Shown here: one piece after another, positions 12,897 through 26,221 of the stretch
Numbering within the stretch: the first letter of the stretch is position 1
How the letters are laid out: each line of letters opens with the position of its first letter
DNA from: Pyrocephalus nanus
Lineage: Eukaryota; Chordata; Aves; Passeriformes; Tyrannidae
DNA length: 64,000 nucleotides
Assembly (NCBI GenBank): GCA_038380795.1
Contig: CM076266.1
Location: 32,500,145-32,564,144, forward strand
Direction of reading: 5' to 3'
The notes under the pieces: model-generated
What the model was told of the DNA's origin: nothing
What the model saw: only the letters and a program-made list of their open reading frames with translations
Databases searched by the model: none
Translations under genes and position numbers: made by a program

Positions 12897-15800
12897 GAGT
12901 AACAAGCATTCTCCTTCTTATACGTAAGATTGAGCTGTTTGAAATGTCCTGATGCAAGTGTCATTGTTTCCCTTTTGAAAGAGAATAGAATCTGAATCTG
13001 TGTAAAATCCACCCTCCAAGTTGTCTTGGAGTCATAACATTTAGAAACCTAGGCTGTTGCAGTCCTGGATAGGCAAGCACAATGAAATTTCATTAGAATG
13101 TCATCAGATCACATTGTCTCCAATTAACATTTTAAGTCTGAAAAACTGGAAATTCCTTCTTAAAAAAAAATAAAAAAATAAAAAAAAAAAAATCCCCCCC
13201 TTCCCCACTCACTGTCAGCTCTAGCAATTTTCTTGGAACTTTATATACCAGCTAACAGAACTTCGGTGATGTTGGAAATCAGCCATTAATTCAAACAATT
13301 TTGCATATCAGAATTTTTCTAGTGCCTCATACAAATTTAGTTCTCATTCTATCACTGCTTAATTTCCTTAATAGCCTCTTATGATGGATATGCCAATGAA
13401 AATAAAGTCAAGAACTTCAGAGCAGCTTTTGTTACTATTTTTCTAAAAGACTCAAGAACATTTGTAGATCCTGTGATGTAGTAAAATGTACAGCTGGTTT
13501 GTTATTGAAATCATCAGCAAAAGAAATACAAACAGTGATTTTCTGATAGTCTGACTTTTTTTCTTTTAGAATTTTGTAGTCTAGATTACCGACTTAAATC
13601 CTAGTCCCTGTTAAGCTCTCCCACATGCCTAGCACGGAACCCAAAGAGGCAGTACCTAAAGGCAGAAGATGGGTATATGAAGTGGATAACATGTAACTGA
13701 GACCTTCTGTCCCCAGTTTTGAGATGCCAATGATATGAGAGGAGAACATGAGCCCAAACTCACCAAATTAAGTGGGGCTACTTATATTCTGTCTATCCTC
13801 TTATCCTTGCTTTAATAAACTCAAACTTCAACCATTTTGGAGCCAGATAATGGCTTCAGAGGGAGCTGAATTGGCCAAGATGAACTCTGTGTGCATGTTT
13901 GCTCTAGCCATACCCTTTTGACTGTGGGAATAGCCTGGGAGGGACTTGCTGTACAGGCCATGATTTCCTAACATCCAGCAGCTCTTTTGATCCAGCAAGC
14001 AAATGAAAGGGATAGTAGAGGGGCTGAGGCACTTCAGGCTTCAGCAAAAGAAATGTCCTTTGTACAGAAAATACCTTCTGCAGTTATCTACGATGTGGAA
14101 GAAAAACCTCCTGCTGGTGTCAGAAGAGCTCAAATATGTTGGTGAATTGTTTTATCACAGATATATCTCTCGACCTTTGAAATTACAAAAAACTGAATCT
14201 TGCAATTAGGGAAGAAAGTACCAACTCACCTACAGTGTTTTATAGCCCACATCAGCTAAAAGTATTTTTAGATCAAATTGGAAGTGCAGTGAGAGCCTGA
14301 AGCTGATCAGAATCATAATGCAATGGAAAACCTTACACAGACACCTGTTTCAAAGCAATTCTGGGCTCAGCTGGGAGATCAAAGAGTATCAGCTACTGCT
14401 GATAAACTCAGATAAGCCTCTGGAATTCTGGATGATTTACAGATCCCAAACCTCTCAACATGAGAAGTTTGCTTATTACAGTTTCTTTGGGATCTCCTGA
14501 AATTAACTGACAAAATTCCATGGTGCATAAAAGAGTATAGCTTGGGAATGACTACTGCATTCCTTTTTTCCCCAGGATAGCATGCTCCCCCTCACGGGTT
14601 CATCTCCCAAGTGCTCAGTGAAGTAATTTAAAGAGTGAACTGAATGGTGGTTCTTATTTTTATTTCCCCAAGAATTAGTGGAACAACAGCTAGAATACAC
14701 ACAAACACAAATGGCTAGAATGAGTATAATTTTTCTGTGAAATAATTTTTCTCTCTCTTCTCTCTCTGTCACATATATGTACACTATTTCCTCTTCTGAT
14801 GACAAGACCGACCAGGGTGCCGATCAGCTGTGTCACCTATATTGACAACAACAAATCCCTTCCACAGCTCAGGAGAACTTTAAATAAATTCTCCCAAGAC
14901 ATAAGCAGATATTCTCCTCCTTGCCCTGTCACTCATGGTGAAGGCTGAAAGGCTGATTAGAAATTATGCAGGGGCATTCTGGAATGGAAAAAGTCTCCTT
15001 GATGGGGAATACGTCAAGACTTTAGAATGTATTTTATTCTTTCTCTCTCCTCCTTCAGTTTTAATTGGGATTAAAATGTCTCTGCCAGATATTTTGGGAT
15101 TACTTTCATTTTCTTACACTACGTATGAGATTATTTGCTTCACATTATCATGAAAAATACTGGAGAATTAACAACTGAAAACAAAACTGTTGGAAGGCAA
15201 ACACATCCCAGAAAAATCCATAGCTCCCTTCATTTCCCCAACCTCTCCAGAACACATGCCCATCAACAGTTTGTGGCAAAAAAAACAACTCAACATGCAC
15301 ATCCTTTTCCCACAAACATATTTCTGTTTAATTCTAACAGATCTCTGTTTCTGGGGCAAATCACAAGCAAAAGTGTTGGCAAGAAATAGAGGCTTGGCTG
15401 GTCAGGGCCTGTAAGGAGTTTATTCAGCACTTCTAAGAACTAGCTGCATTGTCTCTCAATAACATCTCATGTTTTATAAATACAACAGAAAAAAAAAAAA
15501 AAACAAAACCAAAACCAAAAATCAGGTCACCACAAAGAACCAAGTCCAACCTCAACCCAAAGCTCACAGAGTTTTTCCTTGCACAGCCATTCAGATAACT
15601 CCTTTCTCCCTGCCACCCTCACATTTTCTGTTCGTCTCATAACAGTTTCTGCTCAGATGTTGGTTCTTTTTGCTTATGTAGAGCCAGCACATTATTCAAG
15701 ACCCAAAATTTTGGGCCATGGCCTTGGAATCGCAAGCAGCAGTATTAGACTATAACAACAAACAGGGCAAAGCCTAGAGGGGCTGTGGTGTCAGTCATCA

Positions 15801-17097
15801 GCAGTGACGAGCACATCACACAGCAGAGCACTAGGGCTACAATGAAATAGAAGTGTTCCTCTTCAAAAAAGGGGAAGGAATAAGGAATAACTTGGAGGCA
15901 ACAATCTACGGTTGCAAAGAGAAGAAAGAAGAATTTTATTATAAACCTGTAGGAATGACGGTTCAGTTTCTACAGCCCGATGTAACTGCCTGATGCTGAC
16001 AGAACCTTCAATTAACTCTAGGAGAGTACAAAGACTGTACATAACATCAATATTTACCTTTAGGAGCTTTTAATCTGCTACAATTATACAAATGTCCGCA
16101 GCAGGATCTGTTGCCATGAGGAACTCTGTAAAGAAGGTTGGGACTGTGACTCCAACCAGCCTTGTAGATTGCATGAACTGGCTGCCTGACTGTGCAGCAT
16201 CCCCTCCAAAGCATAGGCAATTCCAGATACCGCAGTCAGCCAGGACATGCACATCTTGTCCTGTCTGAAGGGACGTGTATTCAGCAGGCAGGACTCAAAC
16301 AACAGGTGGAAGTTTCATTAAGGGAAGTGTTGCTGATGGATTTCAGCAGGATGAATGCCTGGAGGCAGTCAGTATAACGATGGCTATGAAGCAGCATAGA
16401 CAGACACAATTCTTTAGTCTTCTCAAAGAGAGAGGGCTCCAAAGATATTTGAGACACCTTCACACTTGAGGGTATTCAATAAACTTGTTTAATGAAATGA
16501 GGCCAGGCACAACAGGTTTAGAGTATTTGATTATACGCTTTGATGCAAGATACTAAACCAAATGGAGAAATGAGCCTACTCCAATATGACAAGTTACATG
16601 TTCCTCTAGATTTATCATTTTAATAAGAAAGATTAACTTTTCAAAGCACTTTGTTTAGAATTTCTCATGATGACGGATAATGCTTCTGTTGATTTCGTAA
16701 CAAATTTTGCGTTTAAAAAGCATTTGATAATCTTTTGTGCCAGCTCTGGAGCTATACGTCTACCTATCTGTCTAAGATAATATTTGGGCAGATGTAGCCC
16801 CAAGAACACTCATATAGTTATTTTGCAAATGTATCCCCACATTTGTGGGCAAACTGGATCTGCTCATAGATTGTTTCCCTTCTTGCGAAGCTCAGGTTGG
16901 TCCAAGACTTTCTGTGAGGAACATCTTAGAACTAGTAGAAAGAAGTGGGGAGGGAATATACAGTGTTTACCTTTCCAGGTAAAGAGTAGTGAGCTTATTA
17001 ATTGATAAAACTTCCATTACAAGAACACACAGTATGTTATCACTGTTGGATTTTAAAATCCAACTTACTTTTAGTCAGGATGATTTTGCTCCTTGAC

Positions 17098-17116
17098 AAA
17101 AAAAAAAAAAAAAAAT
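17098..17116. repeat. A19 homopolymer
   Basis: Pure A run, followed closely by a C-rich tract (about 17131-17144). Confidence 0.85.
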
Positions 17117-19206
17117 CACACTGTCTTCCTCCCCCCCACCCCCCAGTAAAGAAATATTAAAATTGTTTGCAAGTGCACAGTTTTTTTAAATATTGCCCAA
17201 GGCTCAAAACGTGAAGATTGAAGACAGAAAATGAGATTGTAAGACAGTGAAAGAAAGTGTCTTGAGCTAGGAGAGAGCAGAATCTGGCATCTACAAAAAT
17301 ATTACTAATAATTAATTTTATACAACAGAGGTGGATTTTCCCTTGGACATTTTCTTAATTGTAAATGAACCTGTTAAGCAGGAATATAGATTCTGCACTG
17401 TTTATCCCATTTGGCCTGAAAAATCCCAGTACAGCTACATAACAACTCTTTGATTGCTCACTACAGCTGATGTTAGCAAAAACTCAAGCACTGGAAAACC
17501 CAAACAAGATGTTTTTTGATCTCTGAACACATGTGTTTGCCATGGGTGTTTATCTCTGATATTTTCACAGTAAAAAACTCACTAGCCTAAATGCTAGCAG
17601 GGGGAGTCTGTTTGGAAGCTTCCGGCACACTGGCTGTTCTCAGGATGGAAAACTTCCAGTTGCAAACTTTTGGCCAATACTTCTTAAAAATACCCAAGTG
17701 GTCACTGATGTCTGTGTCCCATGTTGAGCTCCGTTGTCCCTTGGTCCTCCTCCTAGCCAATAAGGGCATCATGAACAAGATATTTGCTGTGGAATTCAAA
17801 CACAGACCTGGAGGAAAACAACTTGCCTAAAGGTTGCTGAAGAGAGGAGCTGTTGTACAAACAAAATCTCTCAAGAAATGTATGCTCTCATGTCATTGCT
17901 CCCCAGTGGCAGATTGCTGCTACAACTATTTACATCCTGTATTTCTGCAAGGCTGGCTGCAGGAAAGTTGTATCAATTTGACCTGAAGCTCTTCTTTAGA
18001 AGGATCATACTTTACTCGCCTTAAAAAGAAAGAAGCTAGTAATTATGTGTTGTAATTATGTGTTAGGATGTTTTTAATCCCTTATTCTTTGTATATTTTA
18101 AGAAAATGTGAAGCCATTCTCTATGAACAGAGAAAAAAACATAATTCAGAGCAGTCAAGACTTAAATACTCAGTGGCTCCAGGGTTTTTAGTGCCTGGTG
18201 AAATATGCTTACAGTTCAACCTTGAGAGATTTGAATGGCTGGCACTTAAGCCATATCCAGGGAAGCACAGCCAGGCTTCCTAACCCCAAAACATCTTTCT
18301 AGTTACTCTGTCACATTGTCTCAAAAATTAAGTGTTATTCTCTCCTCTGCTGGCAGTCCTGGCTTCTGCTTTACAAACACATTATTCACTCCAATTTCCA
18401 TTACAAAGTCATGATGGGATTGACTTTATCCTCTCATTAGCACAGAAAAATTAAGGTAAAGCACGGACTACCTGAAATTCTTAATAGATTATTGAAGTCA
18501 GCAGGCATGCCATGGAAATTCTCAGAATACTTAGCCTCTTTGTAAAACAAAGGCTAATATATGACCCAAACAATTCTAGTCTGTGAACTTTCACAGACAG
18601 CCTGAAGGCAGCTGTAGAAGGTAAGATAGAGCAACAATTTGGAAAGAACAGCAGGCAGCCAACCACTGTCTGTCAGGATAAAGCTTCTCTTAGTTCATTA
18701 GGATCAAGAGGGAATCAGATAATTAGAACGTCCTTTCACATGTATTCAGCTTTTGAAAACACATTTGAGCCTGAGTGTTTTCTCTGAGGCATGGTATCAC
18801 ACTGCTAAAATTAATCTTTTCTTAGTTCTTGTTCCTAGAGAGGTAGGAAAGAAAGAGGAGGAGGAAAGTTATCCCTGTTAAACATCAGCCCACCTGAACC
18901 AAGAACAGTCCTAAGAACTGTGAATGACAAGTGTCTGGGTTTACATTTAACTCTGCTCAGCATTTTAAAGATAAGGGGAAAAAAATAAAAAAAGAATTAA
19001 AAGTAACAGTGGCTAGGGAAGGACAAAACGTGCAAATTGTGACTGGAACACAGAAGAGGGTGGGAAAAGTTACTTCAAACTTCAGTAAGAGTTTCTGATG
19101 CAGCATTACAGCTTATTTAAATCAAAGCCTTTGAAGGGCTTTCCAGCAAATACACCATGTCATTTCTGTAACAGTGAAACAAAAGTTAATTTAAAAAATA
19201 AAAATT

Positions 19207-19224
19207 AAAAAAAAAAAAAAAAAA
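19207..19224. repeat. A18 homopolymer
   Basis: Pure A run in an A-rich context. No retroposon was identified upstream. Confidence 0.85.
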
Positions 19225-21313
19225 GGCAGCCTTTACAGTCACATGAAGCCAGACCTGAATAAACAAGTAGAACAATAGTATGATTCTTTCCAAAGAAAAT
19301 TAGATGTCTCTTTTTTATCCTCTCTGTGCTCTTTTGCTGAGGCTTAGGAAAAACAGAAATTTGAAAGCAGGCTCATCTGCTGGTCTGCTTACAGCAGAAA
19401 TCTACAGGACAAAGAATGGGTTTCTGAACTTCTCCTAGGAGGGAGGGGAGGGGGAGAAAAAAGAAAAGCTAAGCAGGATCTCCTCCAGACAGCTAACAAG
19501 GGTGAAATAGATCTTAATCCAGACAAAAAACAGTGTCACTTGAGAGCATTTGCTAATTCATTTTAGAAATCTGATGCTGACAGACAGCACCCATGTTGAC
19601 ACACACTAAACCAAGTGAGCGAACAGAGAAAGACACTGTGGGGAAAGTAAAAAAAATGAACAAATAGATTAATAAATACTTTAAAAAAATTAAATTATAT
19701 ATATATATTTATACAGTGATAATTTAGTCCTATTATTTATAAATTTAAAATTGGTTATTTATACTAAAAAAATTATTTAAAATAAATGTACTAAAAATAA
19801 ATAAAGTATTACTATTTTCCCATTGGGCCACTTCTCTTGCATGCTTATACTCATCTGAGGTGGGATTCTATGTTTCTAAAATGGGATTATCCCAATGAAA
19901 GATGAGCACATATCTGAATCTGGAGATGCAGTAATCATCCAGATAACTGCCTCAGTCAGTCTACATTTTCAGATTGAAAATCCATTTCACTAGAAACAGT
20001 TCTACTGAACTAAATTGAACTTTTAAAAAGTCAAAGGAGATTTTATTTTTATAAACATATATGTGTATGTATATACACACACACTTATACACAGCAGATG
20101 GTTTCATCTCACTGCCTCCTGTCTCTGATGGGATATTTTACAGTAAGCAATGCACACATCTTCCTGAGAATATAATATCAGTGGCAGACTGTGATTCACA
20201 CTCTCAGAATATTCACCACAGAATATTCACTGAAACTTATCTTCCACTAATTTCCCACACAACTGGCACAATAGTTATAGACAATAAATAAATAATTACC
20301 ATGTGCTCCTTTGACATGAATGAGCTAAAATATTATTTTCTTACCTATATGATCTCTAATAGAGGAGTACCAGGTCCTTAAAAAAAACTAAAAAGATTGT
20401 TTCCCCAGTAGCACTAACCAGCAAAATAATGACAAGTTCTTCAAATTTACACAATATAAATTTTTACCATCCTCTGCCAGGTATTTCTGGATGAATAATT
20501 TTTTTTTCAGTCCAGAAAAATCAAGGCAGTGTAATATCATTGCATACAAATGCCTACTTATAGCACACAGAGCTGTGAAATTACATGATAAGTTCAGAAT
20601 ATTGTTACAAAAAGGGAGCCATGGGACATATCCTGCTATCAACTACAGTGTTTTAAACCTGCAATGAACCTGAATGGAGCTTCTCCAGATTTACACAGAA
20701 TTAACATAGGCAGTGTAGTGCTCATTTTCTTGATATAATTTTCACGTGGTGAAACCCATATAGAGGAAAAGTTTAGGTAGATGTCATGCATAATAAATTA
20801 GCTTTTTATTTCTTTCACCAAGAGAGATGCTCTAAAGAAAAGAGTAATTTTTATATAGTGTACTAGCCTAGATTAATAATTTAACTGAAGAGCAATTGTA
20901 TAAAATAACAAAAAGGTACAGATGTATGCTCAGATAGCAGTTTCAAAGGGATCTAATAACACAGTCTATGGAGACAGCTTCTTCTTACAGCCCCTATGTC
21001 CCACAGAACTTGAGAATGACTTCTGAGGGTTGTTTTTCTCAGCTTTTGTACACGTCTGTTGCTGGTAGCCTTCAGCTAGATACACAGGGATTCCCAAAAT
21101 GCCTAAAGAGAATTTAATATCTGGAGTATAAACACAGTGAAATGGGAATCACCAGTAGCTGTGTGATCTTTGTCAAGTCACTTCTGTTTCTGCTTCCCCT
21201 TCCATCTCAACCATCAAGACGGTCAAGAAAATGGGTCCTTGTCCTCATGAGTCCTGGTCATTCATTAGGTAGCTGAAGCTTCCAGAGCTCAATCTGCAGC
21301 TTGCACTGCACCT

Positions 21314-21791
21314 TGCACACCTATCGCTTAGGGGGTTGGGGTGACCCCCTGGGGACAGAACCAGGGGCACATTTTGCATTGGGAGACGAGGCACACACAC
21401 GAGATATGTGACTCACAAAATGGCCGTTTATTAAAACAAGAAGTTAGCTTTTATACAGTGGGATACAGAGAATTCGGGAACAGGGGAGGGTCTTTGCTTG
21501 GAGCATCAAATCCAGAGTTTTAGTGATACGGGGGTTTGAAAGGATAGGCCAGGGGGGTATATTTGGCCATATATGGTAAAGGGAATGCAAGGGAAGAAGT
21601 GGTGAGGGGCACAGACAGGGGGGTCTGTGGGGGTCTGCAGGCTGTTTCTTATCGCTGGACTCAGGCATATCCTGTAGCTGTAGTGGTCAGGGTAGTCGTA
21701 GATGGATTTCTTCCTCGTGAGGCCCCTCTTTGCAGCCTTCCTGCATTCTTCTCCATTGTCTGTACACCACTGTAGGTCCACTTCCCACACA
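21314..21791 (-). mobile_element. Antisense LTR with alpharetrovirus-like compact R region
   Basis: Read on the minus strand this has the order of a short-R retroviral LTR: TATAAAA (21455-21449), then AATAAA about 17 bases on (21432-21427), then a CGGCCATTTTGTGAG segment. That is close to the arrangement known in avian leukosis-type LTRs, where the poly(A) signal sits at the cap site and R is only about 20 nt. The proposed limits give TG...CA ends (TGTGTGTGGG start, GTGTGCA end on the minus strand) and a 478-bp element flanked by CACCT on both sides (21309-21313 and 21792-21796). The core is convincing. The exact ends were chosen for TG/CA plus the duplication and could be wrong. No internal genes adjoin, so it is probably a solo LTR. 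Confidence 0.6.
21449..21455 (-). promoter_or_regulatory. TATA box of the antisense LTR
   Basis: TATAAAA on the minus strand, followed by AATAAA at 21432-21427, a spacing typical of short-R avian retroviral LTRs. Confidence 0.55.
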
Positions 21792-21796
21792 CACCT

Positions 21797-24700
21797 GAAC
21801 TAAATACATTCCTCAACACTTTACGTGATGAGAGAGTGCAAGGCCAATAGGAATCACCAGTGAATAAGGATTCATGAGGAGCATAACCATCTAGAAATCT
21901 ATATTGCTCCATTTTAGTGAGTAGTTAGTACCAGGAGAAGTGTGGGAAAAATTTACTCAGTGGAAGAGTGGGATACCAAGCACCACAACTCTTTAAAATT
22001 TCTGATTTTGTAATGCAATAACCTAAGCTTCTTGATTCGCACCCATGCAAAATAATTATCTTTTGCAACAGACTGTTTTCTGTAAGGGAACACTGGCTAT
22101 CCTTGCCTTTCAGGTTTCCTTTTCTTTGAGTATGATCATAACCATCCCCAAACCCACCCCACTGATTTACCTCCTTATTGATTGCCTTTCCTCCAAAAGG
22201 CAGCACATACAGAACTGCCTCAATATCTTTGTACTAAACACGGGTTAAAACACAGCCTTTTTATGCTTCAAGTGGATTTCAAAAATTTAAGGACTTCTTA
22301 AATTGATTGTTAAAGGTTTCTTTGCAAGGTCCCCTAGGTTACACACACTTAGAAAACGTACCCAGGAGTAACACTGCAGTTGTGTATGGATGGCAACTTA
22401 CACTGTGTTATGTCACGCACTGTATCAGCAGGCAACCCTAAGGAATTCAATCTTGAACTCATTTAACAGTAGGCATGGACTGCCCCTCTTGGAAAATACC
22501 ATCACTGGCCAATTTCTAGCATCACACAATAGCTCCAACTGTCCCGTAGTGGGATACAACTATGTCAGATGCCTGGAACCTGAAAGGATGAGTGGTTTAG
22601 TTTTCAGTCTTTGGGTAGTTTTGATGAAGTAGTAAGAAAAATGCTGTAACACAGGCTTTGCTTGCAATTCTTCTACTGTGAAAATTTGCCTACTAACAGC
22701 ATATCATGCCTACTAACTCATATCATGAGTTTTCTTTAAAGTCTAGATCAGCCTCAAGACGAAAGGCTTAAAAAGAGAAGGCTGTTTTCTGGTTATAGTT
22801 TCAATCTAATTTAGTTAATTAAAAGTGTGGAGTAGTAATCCTGAATTATTTTGCACATTTTGAGGAAGGAAAGAAGTAGTAAATTTGTTATTTAAACTCA
22901 AGGCAACAAAGCAGTGCAGAATGCAAAGTTAGGAAGAATTTTCACAAAGAAGAATATTTTTTTTTTCCAAGAAAAGTCTGAAGTATACATCGTGGAAAAA
23001 AATCCCTAGGAAAGACTAAAATTGAGCAATTTTCACATGTTTTAGCTTTTTGTGGGCATTGCACAAGATAACCAAAGCCAAATATATAAAAAGTTATTTT
23101 TATTCCTGCACCTGGCTCTCCTGAAATATCAAGACTATATTTCTCTTGCACTACATCTCTGATTCAACACAGTGCCTTTTGGTGTAGTTATTCTCTCATG
23201 TGGTGTCTCTAACTGCTTTTCTTCCGCAGTGAAAAACATCACTGTTCTCTTGTTTGCCTTTGTTCTATTACTCTTGGCAAAACTTAAACCAAACAATTTT
23301 TCTTTTTTTAGGAAAAGAAAAAATAGTATGAATAATTTTTGAAATATTTCTACACAATTATTTTATATCTATTTTTTCCGTATCAGTAATTTACAGTGTA
23401 TTATATTCTTCTTTATATAGTTCTAAAAAAGTTACACTTTACTTTTCTCCTCTTCACATAATATGTGTAAAAAGATAGACAAAGACATTTCTAGTTCCAG
23501 GGCAAGACAATTGAAGTATACACCTCTTCCATTTTAAGGAATACAGATAACAACAGTATTTCTACATTGGCAATTGGATTTAGTTAATGCTATTATGATT
23601 TCAGATTAATAAAATAGGAATAAACCCAACTATTATAAATTAAACCAGGTATGTCTTTCTTTTTAGCTACTATGGGATGACTTATTTTAGTCAACATGTG
23701 TAACTGTCTCCTGAATCAAAACTCTCAGGAAGATCCAGTTTGCCCAAAGCTGAACAACAGCTGTACATGTTATTCTGCTGTTGGCTATTCTGGGAACAGA
23801 TCCTCACCAAGGAACCTGGATCTGGTTGACATTCCAAAAAAATATCCCCAATCTGTGCGAGTGGCACTGCTGGACCTGATGAGGAATGGTCATGCACAAG
23901 GAATCTCACATTCCTTTTAAGGTTGCTAGGACAGAGTGAAAATACAGGGTAGATGGATTTTAATATCCAAGTAAAATTACATTTTGCTTATTTGTGGGGG
24001 AAAAGCATTTACAGTGGGGGGGGTTGTAAGCAGGCTCACTTGAATTATGAAAAGATTTTGTACAAATTTGTTGTACAGATTTCCTATTATCTTTACTATT
24101 AATGCTCCAGGGCAAGCTCCATATAAATGTGTTTATCAACCATTCATTAATACAGATCATTACTATAAAATGATACACTTGTGCTCTGTTAAACCATTAC
24201 TTGGTGTTTCATCAGCATTCTCTTACAAGTGCTTTAAATCAAGTTGTTGAAAAGACTTGCAATAAATTCCTAAACCACCAGTGATCATAAAATTGTTTAC
24301 ACACACAGAGCCTATTTTACTGTGTCTGGTCCTCTAAATCATCAGGCCATATTTCTTGAACCCTAGAAAAAAATACTTGTTAGTACTAAAGCCTAAATTA
24401 CTAAAGGATACACGTAATTTCAGCTTTAAAATACTCTAATCTGTTATGGTGGCAACATATATTTTGTTTCTAACAGGCTGAGAGTGAATCTTAAAATGAT
24501 TTAATTAGAGGCATTTGAATTAAAACACCAGAAGTATAGTAAGAGACTGAAAGCCACTGTGCCTCACATAAACCCTGGATAGCAATATGGAAAAATTCCT
24601 TTGAGACTTGAATAGATAATAAGAACAATATGGAAGCTTTCCTGGTATATTTTCAAGCTGTTGCTGAAAGTGTTTCCCAATTAAGATAAAAAGCCAAATT

Positions 24701-25184
24701 TAATTAAAATTCTATCTAAATGTCCTGTTTACTTTTAGCTATAAGGGTTTTGCACTATTATGACAAACACAGTCTACCATTACCAAAAACAACTGCTGTA
24801 AAATTTATAAATGGAAGGTGAGAATAGGTAGATGTTCTCAGAACATTGTGTTTCCAATTTTTTGCTGTATTTTAAGGCTCTAAAATAATGATCTGGCATT
24901 CAAGCTCTCCAAGAGGTAATTTGCAATTCAGTACATTGTATTTTAATCAATAAATAATCATGAACAGCAAAGGACATGATTTCTCATGTAACTAGCCACT
25001 GCTGGGCTCCAGGGAACAGCTTCCCCTCATGGATGCTGAATATCAAAAAAAAACCAAAAACCACCAAGAGCTTTCCAGCATGAATGTGTTATCCTATTGT
25101 TTTGATGTGAGGATTTGAATTACAGGGGAAAAAAGAAGAAAAGAAAGAACACAAAACAAAACAAAAATTTAAAAAAAAAAAAAT
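21797..25184. other. Unassigned host non-coding DNA
   Basis: AT-rich sequence with no recognisable gene or transposon. The 74-codon frame at 23696-23920 has an overlapping antisense frame of similar length and no domain. A CCAAT motif at 21844-21848 lies just outside the LTR. Confidence 0.55.
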
Positions 25185-26105
25185 CATCAAGTCCAACTCC
25201 TGGTCCTGCCATGACCATCCCCAGGAGTTACACCATGTGCCTGAGAGCATTGTTCAAATGCTTCTTGAACTTTGGCAGGCTTGGTGCTGAGACCACATCT
25301 CTAAGAAGCCTGCTCCAGTGTCCAAACACTCTCTGGGTGAAGAACCTTTTTCTAGTATCCAATCTAAACCCCCTGACACAATTTCAGGCCATTCCCTCAG
25401 GTTGTGTCATTAATCACCACAGAGAAAAGTGTCTGTCCCTCCTCTTCTCTCAAGAATAAGTTGTAACTGCAATGAGGTCTCCCATCAGTCTCCTCCAGGC
25501 TGAACAGAACAAGTGTCTGCAGCCTCTCCTCATACACCTTCCCCTCAAGGCCCTTCATCATCATCATAGCCCTCCTTTGGACACTCTCCAATAGCTGAAT
25601 ATCTTTCTTACATTGTGGTGCCCAAAACTGCACACAATGCTCAAGTTGAGGCTGCCTCAGTGCAGAGCAGAGCTGAACAATCCTGGCGATGCTATGTCTG
25701 GTGTCCTCTAGGACACAGCTGGCCCTCCTGGCTGCCAGGGCACTGCTGACTCATAAGCAATTTGTCATCGACCAGGACCCCTCAGGGCTCTTCCTACAAC
25801 ACTGCTTTCCAACCTCTCCCTCCCCAGTCTGTACACACAACCAGGGTTGCTCCATCCCAGGTGCAGAATCCCCCACTTGTCTTTGTTGCATTTCATATGG
25901 TTGCTGATTGCCCAGTCCTTTAATTTTTCAAAGTCTCTCTGCAGGGCCTTTTTGCCTCTGAGGGAGTCAATAGCTTCTCCCAATTTAGTAGCCTCAGCCA
26001 ACTTGCTTAGTAACCCTTTCAGTCCTGTGTCCAAGTTCTTTATAAAGACATTGAACAGCACAGGGCCCAAGGTGGAGCCCTGTAAAACCGCACTAATGTT
26101 GGGAA
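25185..26105 (-). mobile_element. CR1 LINE fragment, antisense, inactivated
   Basis: The minus strand reads from the palm and thumb of a CR1 reverse transcriptase through to near the element's 3' end. The clearest coding part is 25765-26154 (minus): a QGSTLGPVLFN block, then LSKLAEATKLG where the family has an FADDTKLG-type catalytic motif, then ALQRDFEKLKDWA and the CNKDKWGILHLG block. Both catalytic aspartates of the active-site box are lost (AEAT), and further 3' the frame is broken by stops, so the copy is dead. It is 5' truncated, as almost all CR1 copies are. At 25135-25185 the expected terminal octamer repeats are replaced by an A-rich tract, so the 3' tip is also missing. A sister copy in sense lies at 30370-31212. 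Confidence 0.85.
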
Positions 26106-26203
26106 AATAAATGCCATATTTGTTTTCTCTTACTACAATGTCAGTTTCAGTCACGTCCTATACATAAGCTGCTTTCAAATTAGTTATCAGCTCAAGGAAT
26201 TAC

Positions 26204-26221
26204 TTTTTTTTTTTTTTTTTT
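26204..26221. repeat. T18 homopolymer
   Basis: Pure T run about 100 bp beyond the antisense CR1. It is not clearly part of it. Confidence 0.85.

Larger units (their letters stand above)
12897..21313. other. Unassigned host non-coding DNA
   Basis: No gene is recognised. Simple tracts are A-rich at 13161-13191, A-rich then AAAACC-like at 15489-15520, A19 at 17098-17116 and A18 at 19207-19224. AT-rich sequence dominates 19640-19810. A GC-richer patch at 16080-16460 carries several overlapping 60-72-codon frames on both strands, which suggests base composition rather than coding. A possible CR1 3'-end scrap at about 15520-15560 is too degraded to call. Confidence 0.55.

Noticed and set aside
15489..15560. 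CR1 3'-end scrap next to an A-rich tract
   Set aside because: A CAAGTCCAACCTCAACCC segment is suggestive, but the following sequence does not continue as CR1.
21145..21861. 12-bp direct repeat GGAATCACCAGT (21145-21156 and 21850-21861) as a target duplication
   Set aside because: Too long for a retroviral duplication, and the enclosed ends are not TG...CA. A 12-mer shared by chance over ~700 bp is not very rare, and CACCT at closer limits fits an LTR better.
23691..23920. Possible host exon with overlapping frames on both strands
   Set aside because: No domain, no clear splice sites in register, and the antisense frame is just as long.
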